64,000 nt of DNA from Pachyseris speciosa. Lineage: Eukaryota; Cnidaria; Anthozoa; Scleractinia; Pachyseridae. Location: assembly GCA_016490735.1 (NCBI GenBank), contig JAEMWC010000095.1, forward strand, positions 362,501 to 426,500, written 5' to 3'. This document shows, piece after piece, positions 1 through 10,200 of this stretch (its first letter is position 1; each line of letters starts with the position of its first letter). The notes beneath the pieces are model-generated. The model had not been told where the DNA came from. It did not search any database and was given only the letters and a program-made list of their open reading frames with translations. The translations under genes were made by a program, and so were the position numbers.

Positions 1-514
1 CGGAAGGAGACACTCTGAGCTGGCTAGCAAACAAAAATTAAGGCATGACCTTGTAAGAAGTGAATCTAAAATCTGGCAAAAGCCAGCCTTTTTTATGGCC
101 ATTTCAGCAAAGCTGCAGTTAAGGAATTCAGTCCGGTTTTCACAAGTTCAGGATATACCGGGGCGAATCAATAAATCAACAAATTAATAACTCCATAAAC
201 AACGAAAAAGGCGGCTGGCTTAGCCTCTTCAAATCAGCTTTGATCTGAGGTAAGTTTGATATTGTACATATATCTTCAGGAGGCAAATGTGTTAGCATGT
301 TTGGTTTTAAAAGAACAAAAGAACGTCACTGTAAAAAACAACATAAATTCGTTTTTCTTATTCCCTATAACCTTCTACTCTCTTTGCCGGAGTGAGATAC
401 AGAGATTTGAGATGTCAGAACGGGGCCCGCGGAGCAGTTTTCAAGTGAGGGGATGGACTAACTCTAATAATAATTAAAACGCATATAATTCCGTTTAATT
501 CATTTTTCGGTAAT
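1..514. other. Left edge, no gene recognised
   Basis: A short open frame at 256-477 has no recognisable motif and is not supported as a gene. I see no repeat boundary here. Confidence 0.4.
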
Positions 515-691
515 CTATTCGGCCTCCCGCGTTAGCTTGTATCGGTCAACTTCTGCTATCGTAGCCTTTAGCGCAGCTAGGTGCCGCTCTATCACCTTCT
601 GTATCCCTGTTTGAAGTATACTCTCGGTTCTTTCGGCGTTAAGATTCAGTTGTACCAGTTTGGTGTTTAGCGTTGTTTCCGTTTCGCCCAT
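515..691 (-). CDS. Small coiled-coil ORF, possible retroelement gag start
   Basis: A 58-residue open frame begins MGETETTLNTKLVQLNLNAE and ends KLTREAE before a TAG. It is rich in Glu, Lys, Leu and Ala with heptad-like spacing, so it is probably a helical coiled coil. Such short helical starts occur at the beginning of gag proteins of some LTR retrotransposons, but no zinc knuckle or protease follows on this strand. The function is unknown. It could equally be a first exon of a host gene. The composition looks coding, but there is no other support. Confidence 0.3.
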   Translation of the reverse strand: MGETETTLNTKLVQLNLNAERTESILQTGIQKVIERHLAALKATIAEVDRYKLTREAE

Positions 692-929
692 ATCAACAAT
701 TTTCCTCTCGCAGAAGCTATAAATCGAGATTTACTCACCATTGAGGTCTCGTCGGAGGTGCCAGATGTCGGAAACGAGACAAATAGAAGTCTGCTTGTAC
801 TCCCGACGTATTCAACCTTTAAATTCTTCCACAGATTTCAGCTTTTCAACGAGCTTCCAGTTTGCATAATCTTCTCTCCTCGACTGACTACAATACACAT
901 GAAACCTAACCTATATTATTATAAAGTGA

Positions 930-1490
930 GTGGCATTTGGTATTGCTAGCTCCAAAGAAAAGCAATTAAGAAAACGAACATCTTATCGCGGATCACTTCG
1001 TGTCCGTCCCTTTATCTTTCCTGAAATAACGACTAATTATTTGGCAATAACAAAACGAAAAGATAAAAATATATATTTGAAATGTATAAATGCACTACAA
1101 ACACACAATTTCCGACACTTTAAAACCCGCCTTATCTCTGGAAGTTACCCTAACGAAATGGTGGAACAGATACTCTCAGAAGTTAACTGTGCGGTCAGAA
1201 GAGCAGCTCTAACACAAAAACATTTAACGCACAAGACGCTTCTACCCTTCGTGACGCAATTTCAACCATCGTTACCATGTTTGAAAAATATACTAATGGA
1301 CAAATGGCATCTAATACAAGAACAACCATTACTCAGAGAGATATTCAAGGAACCTCCCTTGATTTCTTATAGAAAAAGGAAAAGACATGCTTGTTTTACA
1401 CACTGAGCACACGTCAGGAGTCGCGTTGGACTATCAACGCCATTTTAATCACCAACGGAAGACTACAACTAAGTGTATGAATTGTAAAGG
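930..1490 (+). pseudogene. Penelope-like element fragment (RT C-terminal part)
   Basis: The open frame to 1406 reads through FKTRLISGSYPNEMVEQ, then FVTQFQPSLPCLKNILMDKW and LLREIFKEPPLISYRKRK. This order (a short basic helix, 'LPFVTQ...P.L..LK..L...W', then 'PL...I...PP..SY+') is the region after the RT palm in Penelope-like and related GIY-YIG retroelements. The catalytic YxDD block and the downstream endonuclease are absent. A further stretch in another frame to about 1490 has a Cys-x2-Cys pair (KCMNCKG). The copy is truncated at both ends and not functional. The assignment rests on motif order only. Confidence 0.6.
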
Positions 1491-2115
1491 TAGTGGTTTT
1501 AAAATTTATTCCATCAGAAAGGATCGAAAGGAACCATAATAAATTTGGATGTTTTACCGCGAGGTCCGCCACCTTTAGCCAAGTACTATTATCCCCTGAA
1601 AGTCTTTTACTTGATTTATTATTTTTTCCACAAAAATTGGGGGCCTTGCTCCCCCCGGCCCCTCCCCCTGCACGGTCCCTGCAGAAAGTTGAATGGGATA
1701 ATTCAGTGACAGCAGAGTCAAATATACATCATTTATGTGAAACTTCAGAGAGTCTGGCTGCTACTATCCGTTTAATTCTGCAGATAAGTTTATGGGAAGG
1801 AGAAGCTCAGGCGAAGAAGCTTGATTCCAAATTCAGCGAGTTCATTGCATGCATAGTCCAATTCAAGAAAATCCAATCCAAGAAAATAGGCACAGCACGG
1901 ACAGGATGGATCACACCAGATGGAATGCAAATGTGAATTTTTTCAGGCGTTATTTACACTACTGTTTAATTAGTGTTCATAACTGCGACGATCACTCACG
2001 TCTTCATTATTTACTCCGCGGTTCGCTGAAATATATGAATTTCATATTATTTCGACTCATTTATTCACACTTCACGAGTTTATTGCGGACCACCTGACCA
2101 TAATGACCAGCTCCT
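1491..2115. other. Intergenic, repeat-derived
   Basis: There is no convincing gene. The stretch at about 1934-2015 (tttttcaggcgttatttaca, then tgttcataactgcgacgatc) matches the body that follows the tRNA-like head at 2118 and again at 12560, so it is a SINE fragment. Confidence 0.45.
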
Positions 2116-2117
2116 AG

Positions 2118-2260
2118 TTGGCTTGTTAGCTCAGTTGGTAGCGCCGCTATCGCAGAGGTCGTGGATTTGACTCCCGTACTGAAGCCTGAATTTTTTTCAA
2201 GCTGTATTTTCACGACTGTTTAAGTAGTGTTCATAACTGCGACCATCATCCACATCTTCT
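2118..2260 (+). mobile_element. tRNA-derived SINE
   Basis: GGCTTGTTAGCTCAGTTGGT is an RNA polymerase III A box in a tRNA-like setting. It is followed by a B-box-like GTGGATTTGACTCCC. The downstream body (tttttttcaagctgtatttt ... gttcataactgcgaccatca) is shared with the copies at 1934 and 12550. The anticodon arm and acceptor stem do not pair well, so this is a SINE head and not a working tRNA. Confidence 0.65.
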
Positions 2261-2650
2261 TTAATTAAATATAATGTACTGCCTTTTTGCATAACCATTC
2301 ACAGCGCGTATTGATGCTTCCTGTTTTCACTCAAAATGTCATAAATAGCTTTATACTATAAACCCCAGGATATGCTAATTTCGAGCAAAACGTGGGAAAG
2401 AAAAAAAACCATATTCTACCTGTTTTTTTCAGCGTGTGCTTCAGAAGTGATATGTACTTATAGTGACCTTCTAAGAGGACTGAACATGAAGTTGGAATGA
2501 AGAATAAAATCTGCTGCATTTTTTTCGTGATTAAACCACAAGCCGTATGCAAACAACTTGAGGTAGCAATATTATATTAATGTCGACAGCCAAATATTTT
2601 GATGCGATTGTTCTTGGTCGATCAAGCGATGAGTCAGCTATAAGAACCAT

Positions 2651-2729
2651 CGAAAATTTGGTTTGTCAACGGAGTTGATAATGTAAATTGACCACCGCAC
2701 AGGGACTCCGTCGATAAACCAAATTTTCG
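2651..2729. repeat. Short inverted repeat
   Basis: Arms of about 25 bp (cgaaaatttggtttgtcaac..., and its reverse complement from 2705) flank a loop of about 29 bp with few mismatches. It is probably the terminal hairpin of a transposon fragment. No coding sequence is nearby. Confidence 0.55.
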
Positions 2730-2743
2730 TGTTTCACTCCCCA

Positions 2744-2776
<33 letters not shown>

Positions 2777-2935
2777 ACCCCCTTTATTCATTTAACAACC
2801 ATCAATTGAATACGCCTCGATAACTTTGCCCACCGTTGATTTTGAGTCGGTCTATACATAATATAACCCACGAATCACAAGTTGACAGGTTTCCTAATCG
2901 TGTTTTAGTGGTCAAAGGTGACTAAAAATACATCA

Positions 2936-2954
2936 ACCCCCCCCCCCCCCCCCC
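2936..2954. repeat. Poly-C tract
   Basis: An almost uninterrupted run of cytosines lies about 60 bp beyond the donor of the minus-strand GST first exon, inside its first intron. Confidence 0.9.
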
Positions 2955-3014
2955 ATCTTTTTGTAGTTTAAGTAAGTCTCGAAATATAGAATGAAACTGA
3001 CATTTTCTACTCAC

Positions 3015-3147
3015 ATTCTTTCTCCCTGGCCCACTGCTCGCTATCCAAGCGAATGTCTTTGTATTCAAATTTCGCTGCCGCAAAAGCAAGTCGGCAAATT
3101 TCCCCTCTTCCACGAGAATTGTAGTAATACAGCTTGCAGCCCGACAT
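3015..3147 (-). CDS. Sigma-class glutathione S-transferase, first exon only
   Basis: The exon encodes 44 residues beginning MSGCKLYYYNSRGRGEICRL and ends with one extra base before the donor GTGAGT. It is the thioredoxin-like N-terminal beta-alpha-beta start of a Sigma GST (the prostaglandin D synthase family), which conjugates glutathione in the cytosol. Tyr8, the thiol-activating residue of the class, is present. Arg14, an active-site residue in human HPGDS, is also retained, unlike in the other two copies here. Length (133 bp) and phase are identical to exon 1 of the two complete genes. Exon 2 is not in the window, so the gene continues off the left edge or is truncated. It lies head to head with the plus-strand gene at 3633. 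Confidence 0.85.
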
Positions 3148-3632
3148 CCTCCATGCATAGATAGTTGCACGGACCCTGACAAGTTGGTCAAGAATGTTTA
3201 TGAGGCATACTGATACAGTTTCACCCCTCCCCCGTTTGAACGTCGTATTTGATAACGAGCCTCCCAACTGCATGTCAGTACAAAGGGTTAAAAGGCTCAA
3301 AAATTCAACAACAACGGTTAAAAGGAACCAAAAACGAGAATGGACAGTATCAAACTTAATTTCTGTTGAATTCATTAGGTTCCAGACAGTGATAACGAAC
3401 CCGCCAGTTTCACATTTCTTTTATACAACTAAATGCTGTACAATTGAAACTTGTACTGAATGACGGAGCTCGCCACAGGGACCCCACCCTGATCCTTGCT
3501 AAGACTTAGTGGCCGTGCAATGAAATGTCAACTAAGCATGACGAAGCAAAAATCCGTGTACACGAACAAAAAAACTTCATTGTGTGACATCGCACTCAAC
3601 ACGCAGCATCAAGAAATTGCAGTTCAGTTGAC
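3148..3632. promoter_or_regulatory. Shared divergent promoter of two GST genes
   Basis: These 485 bp separate the ATG codons of two divergently oriented GST genes and must hold the 5' UTRs and core promoters of both. They contain a full antioxidant-response-element match (3533-3552) and a second core TGACGGAGC at 3461-3469. A TATA-like ttttatac lies near 3419. No TSS can be placed from sequence alone. Confidence 0.6.
3533..3552 (+). promoter_or_regulatory. Antioxidant response element (Nrf/Maf-type site)
   Basis: TAAGCATGACGAAGCAAAAA fits every defined position of the published extended ARE consensus TMAnnRTGAYnnnGCRwwww. It lies about 80 bp upstream of the plus-strand GST ATG. AREs bind CNC-bZIP/small Maf dimers and are classic inducers of GST genes. 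Binding in this organism is inferred. Confidence 0.65.
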
Positions 3633-6600
3633 ATGGCCTCTTACAAGTTGTATTATTTTGATGCCCGAGGGGCAGGAGAACGGACTCGACTTGCTTTCGC
3701 TTTAGGGAATATCCAGTACGAAGATCATCGACTGAATGGTGAACAGTGGGCGAAAGAGAAAGCTTGTGAGTAAAGTGCGCAAAATTATTTAATTTTGTTT
3801 GAAGAAGAGACCCCCTCAATATCGTTCTCTGGATAAAAAAAAAAAGGCATAGTTATGAGCATAACTAATCTTTATTTGAACGAATACGTTGAATCAGGGG
3901 CACCCAACGACAAGTTTCGGAAGATATCTGTTCGGTGGAGGGTAATTCGGCGTCGATTTAGGAGTGCACTCGGATTTTCGTAACTAAAACGTGACCTAAA
4001 AGATTCGCAATTGGGAAATCATAGCCCCTGAGGTTTTCGAAAAGGTCATAATTGCTGTTTTTGGCAGTCAAAAACGTCAACTAGCATTTTCGGAAAGAAA
4101 ATATTTCCCTAGAAAGTTCGTGGAAAGTTCATTTCAGCTTGCATTTTCTTAAAGGAACATTTTGTTCCCTAACATTTTCGGGCAAAGAAAAATTTCAGCT
4201 AGGGAATCCGAACAGATGAACTTCTTCTAGCTTATGAAAACATCACTTTAAACAGACTTCAAACACCATAAGGTACTAAAAAAATGCCTTTCTACAGCGT
4301 TTGGTTGATTTGGCTCGTTGGGTGTCCCTGTTGAATTCATAAAGGAACAACGACATGCAAATTGATATTACTGCTTCTTGTCCAATTGCGTAACTATAAC
4401 CATGCAGATATAGGAGCTAAATAGCACTTAAAATAAATCTCTTTATCACAAGCAAAATAAGTATCAAAATCAAATGAACAATGATCCTCGCAGTTGATTT
4501 CATTTCCGCAGTTCATATATGATTCATTTCATATATCATTCACAAAATAAGTATAATCGAGTAAAATGAATTTGCATCGTCATGATGCTTGGCAATGGGC
4601 GTCTAACCATTGCAACCATATCAAAAGTGAATTTGTAACCTGTAACGTTGTCGGCTCAGAAAATTAGGGCCTGTTTATATGGTCTCGGGTACCCGGGACA
4701 ACCCTCCCCCCGAGTTAACCTGGGCGAGCTATTTTTCCACTTATTTCTTTGAAAAGTTCTACCAACCGTTTACATGAGATGGGCGAGACAACTCGGGTGG
4801 GCGAGACAACTCGGGTAGGCGAGACAACTCGGGTGGGCGGGACAACTCGGGTGGGCGAGACAACTCGGGTAGGCGAGTTGTCTCGCCTTGGCAGGTAGGG
4901 TAACCCTGGCAAGCGGGACAACTTTTTCTCATGTAAACACTTTGTCTCGCCTACCCGGGACGAGACGGCCGAAAATTAAATATGCGCGTATGCGAAAAAA
5001 AGTTATTTCGGTCCAATTTTTGAGTTTCAAGGAATTACATTTTGAAAGCCAGCATTACCCACAGTGATCAGATAGAGCGGGGAAGAAACTGATTCGGAGA
5101 AGCTAAGTACGAAGCTAAGTTATGTGACACGTTACAAACTTCGAATTGGCTGATGGCTCAATGGTCCTTTTATAAAACGAAGTATCGAAGCAAAATTGAA
5201 CCTAGGAAGGAAATTTTCAATCAATATTGACGATATTCAATCAAAGAGCGACCAAATACAAAGAAAGAAGGGCAAATGAGGATTTGTAAATTTGAGACGT
5301 GCTTTGAATAACTAAGTGGGGTCAACTTTGTCTTGGTCACGCAATTCTCATAAACGCTCGGTAAAGTTGTCTCGGAAGGAGGGTTGTCTCGGGTACCCGA
5401 GACCATATAAACGGGGCCCTATGGTCTAGGGTACCACAACCCTCCTCCCTGAGAGACCTTTACCGAACGTTCATATTAGAATTGCGTGACCGAGACAAAG
5501 CTACGTAGTTATTCATAATGCATCTTAAATTTACAAATCCTGATTTGCCCTTATTTCTTTGTATTTGGTCGCTCTTTGATTGAATATTTTTTAAAATTTC
5601 CTTCCTAGGTTTATTTTTGCTTCTATACTTCTTTTTAAAAAGCAAACGCTAAGACAGGACCCGGGTGCCTTCGTACTTAAAGTCTCGGGCACAATTCTTG
5701 AAACACTAGTTTCCTATATCCCCTCCTTCTCCTTCAGTGTTGATCTTCTGGACTTATAGCAAACCCGTCAAATCAACATTCGTCGAGAAAATCATCATTG
5801 GAGGGGGGTGAGAGGAAGGGGAGTAGTGTAATTTGGGTGAGATGTGTAACGCATTTGTGGAGTGTTTCAAGTAATTGTGACCTGGATTGTTGCTCTAAAT
5901 CAGTTTCTTCCCCGCTCTATCTGATCACTGTGGACAATGCTGGCTTTTAAAATTTAATTCCTTGAAATAGATGTGCGTCTTGCAACCCAAAAATTGGACC
6001 TTTAACTCTCTGTTATATCATATATATCGGAGGCTTTGTGTAGTTATTTTTCAGCAACGGCTGACTTCTTTGATTAAAGCCCAGTAATTCATTAATTCTT
6101 GCTAAGGTCACGCTCATATTTGGAAAATATCTTGTCAGACATGAGTGTGAAGGTTAACCGATATTATTTAGTGTCTCAGCGGGACGGGCGGTTTCGATTC
6201 TTTCCGAATCTCTTGAACTGCTCAGTGTTTAAAAGACAACGTAGCTGTGGTGATTTGTAGGGAAAGGTAGAGTAGATTCTCAATTCCGTTCCCGACAAAT
6301 AATTGATTGGTGATGGAAACCGCCATTATATTTTTACAAAGCAAAGCAAAGCATCCCTTGGGAAGCAAGCGAGGACATTCTAACATTTGATTGACGCGTC
6401 TAGCACTCTCAACAAATCCATTTTTCCCGCACAACTGGTGTGCAGGCTATTAAAAAATTCAGGGTTTTCGTGCAGGCGGTATTTCAAACGCGTCCACCCC
6501 ATTCTCGCGGCTACACCTCACGCGTTAAGGGGGCACTGTCACGGCAAATCTTGTCATAAGTTGTTCAAATCGTAAGGAAGTAAGTTTTCTATTACGTGAT

Positions 6601-6838
6601 CAGCCCGTCTAACCCGAGAAGTAGATTTCTAATTATTTCTTGGACGGGAAAAGAAGTAGTATTATTTTTTCGGGTCACAATGACGAAACTAAGCTGTAAC
6701 GCATTCCCTTATCAACACCCGTGGTCATAGACAACCGCATTAGTTTCACTGCACATATGAAGTACTTCGTAGGAAAGTGCATTAATTTTTAGCAGAAACC
6801 CATAAGGGTTGAAACGTGTAACTTCCCTGTGTGTGCTT

Positions 6839-6875
<37 letters not shown>

Positions 6876-6903
6876 GTATTTGGAACATCAAGAGAGAAAC
6901 ATT

Positions 6904-6951
<48 letters not shown>

Positions 6952-7003
6952 CCGCACGAAATTAAAAATGGCGGACACCTCGGTGAGACGAAAAGGAAAA
7001 CAG

Positions 7004-7044
<41 letters not shown>

Positions 7045-7166
7045 CGGTGAAACACTCGGAAGAAAAACGGAGGTGGAGAAATTTGAGGAGGTGTAAAAGG
7101 TTATTGAGAACACCTGGCAGAAACCTCTGCGACTACTCTTTACTCACGGCAAATACTGGAGCGAGA

Positions 7167-7211
<45 letters not shown>

Positions 7212-10200
7212 ACGCGCGTTGCACGTTTCAACCCTTATGGGTTTCTGTTTTTAGGCATTCCACTTTGCAATCACATGTTTGGGTTCAGACCCAAATTACA
7301 CGACAGTGCCCCTATTAAGCGGCTCTTTACTGCACGCGCCTATAACACCGCCAGCTACGCAGGCTATGTTACATGAGAAAAAGTTGTCCCGCTTGCCAGG
7401 GTTACCCTACACAACTCGCCTCCCCAAGTTGTCTCAACCACCTCATGTAGACGGTCGGTAGAACTTTTCAAAGAAATAAGTGGAACAATAGGTCGCCCAA
7501 GGTAACTCGGGGGAAGGGTTGTCTCGGGTACCCGAGACCATATAAGCAGGCTCTTAAGGCGCGTGACGCTTGGCTGGGAAACTTAAAATTTAACCGTTAT
7601 CCGTCAAAAGGGCAACTTTTACCGTCAACCGTCAAAATAAACTAATGGTTTTAAGGTTTTTCAACTCTCACTATTTCAGCTGCTCATGATACTTACGATG
7701 TTCGACTGCCTGGCATACCCATTTTCTCAAGAAACTTACAATCCCTATTACCCCAGCCATCAAATAACGGGCATGATTTAGACGAAACCGAAGACATTTT
7801 GAAATGCTCATCGTAGCGTGCTATTGCAGCCGTCGTCGTGCAGCAATATTAAATAACATGAGAAAAGCAATTCATCGGTTCCTATGAGTATGGTGCTCCC
7901 CTTGCCAGCCCTTCGGACCGCCGGAGCTTTGACTCTGATGGGGTCCTGTCACATTAATTACGTCGTCCAAAGTTTTTTTTTAAATCAAGGTACTAGTTAT
8001 CCGGCTGGCAATCTGATTGGCTAATTTGCCGTTGTAGAAAAGAGTCCAGACAACGCTGCTCGCGTCAACGTGCCACACAATGCCTTTTTCATTTTCTTTG
8101 ACGTTGATATTTTGACAAATCGAATGTGGTTTAGCGTTGTATTTACTCTTATATACACCGACAGCGATATCGCGATCACAGAGGTCAAAATGTGTTGTGT
8201 GCTCACACGGCTGGGCCTTGTGAGTCCACACTGACCATTTTTACTACTGTGATGACGAATATCGTTCTTGATAAGAGTGCAGACAGCGCTAAACCACATT
8301 CCATTTGATAAGTTGAACTTCGCTTTCTTAAAAGAAACCCGGAGGACCATTAGTGTGAAAGTACTGGTCCTGACTCATATACTGACTTGTTTAAGTGACC
8401 TGTTTATTACAGAATCACGTGTTAAAATGGCGATTTTTTCATGTCTCATCATCGTCTGTAATAATGCAGAGTTCTTCGCTTCAGCGCTTTTTGACTTCAG
8501 GGCTACGAGGCGTATTACGGTGATTTTTACCAATAACTGTGGTCGTCGATCATGTAACGACAGTATCAGCAACTGCGACAACGACTTTTTTAACCAGTGT
8601 CATGTGCTTTGTTTTTGCTTTTCCAGCTGGAAGACCTCCATTTGGTCAGATGCCATTCCTCGTGTTGCCTGATGGAAAAGTTATCGCTCAGTCTGGCACC
8701 ATGTCCAAACTGGCTTGCGCCTTAGGAGGTATTGTGTGCTCACAATATTGCATTTTCTTGTTAACAGAAGTGCCTATTGCTTTCCGTTTTGAAGCTAGGC
8801 ATCGAAGGCCAATTAACAAGCACGACATTCTCGTTGATAATATTAGTTTTCTTAAAATAACTCTTTTAAGTGGGTTCCATATTGATGGATAATGACCACT
8901 AAGGTTCTTTGAAAGTGGAAGAACACGAAGGCAGACAAGGGATGATGATTATAGTTTTTGTCAGACACGGCGTATCCTCATGAATGATACAGAAAAAAGC
9001 GCACAACCCGTAACGCCCATGTCCCGATTGTCGGTCAACAACAGCAAGCTGACAAGTTCCTCGATTTTATAAAATAATTAAATCGAGAATTGAAGTTATT
9101 ATTATCGTCACAGTCAACCGAGTAAATTTTTAAGGCGTATTTATAACGACTTGGACATGTGGCCGTCTTTCTTTGCTTTTCTCTGTTGACTCAGTTGGGC
9201 GGGGATGTCAAATCGGTGTACTGTCTGAAAGCCTTCATATCCATGAAAGGACAGCTAGGGTGGGATAAAAGAGAAAATGCTAGTGGTATACAGTGTGCCT
9301 ATTTCCGAGCTCAAATCACAGTAAGACACAACAACAACTTGTAAACCTAACTCTATGCGTGCCTTGTCACGACCAATGACTGTGTTTATCTTGGAAGACC
9401 TGCCGTCATTTCAAAGTCAAGCGTATAACTGATATGGAGCTGCTTATAAGCCCCGCACTGTCAAAAATAACTGGTGATTAAAAGTAGTACGAGGACATCG
9501 TAACATAACCTATCCCCGGAGATCGCATAAAAATCTGAAAGAAAATAGCATTTCTTGGAAAAAAAAAGAATATTAATCGTAGCCGATAGATCAAACAATA
9601 GCCCAAGTAAACCCTCACGTATAAAAATATAGCATCTGGTGGCTTAAACGTTGAATTCTAATCGCAGCCGAAAGATAAAGAAAAACACAAAGTAAACGCT
9701 CAAGTATCAAAAAGGACGTTTTCAGCATTTTGGAAGTATAGGACCTGTTGGAGGGGGTGCAATAACCCTGTAAGGTCAGGAGTGCTTTATATCCACCTAC
9801 TTACCAGATCGATACAAATGACACGCTGTCGACCTACATAAAGTATTATGTGTGGTGGTAAACAAGAATAGATGGCACATAGGAAAAATGCGATGTTCAG
9901 TATTTTACAAGCAGAGGCCAAAGAGCTAGCGAATGGTTAGAGATTCATAAATAAACAAATTAGTTAACAGACAAACAAATAAATTAACGCGCTGCTGTAT
10001 TCTATCTATCAGGGTTTTGTCCTAGTGATCCCTTAGAGAGGGCAGAAGCCGACATGATATTTGATGGTTTAAATGACCTAATGACATCATTAGGTAAATT
10101 GTACCGGGAGAAGGAGGAAGCAAAAAAGGTAGGCTGTTAGATACGTAAATATACAGTGCATAAAGACAATGTGGATTAGCATGTGCACTGTGTTTCAAGG

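Noticed and set aside
4786..4875. Possible CRISPR-like array
   Set aside because: Units are contiguous without spacers and the genome is eukaryotic.
4715..4921. SPTRVV repeat protein on the minus strand
   Set aside because: It is generated by the 18-bp tandem repeat, which lies in a transposon end.
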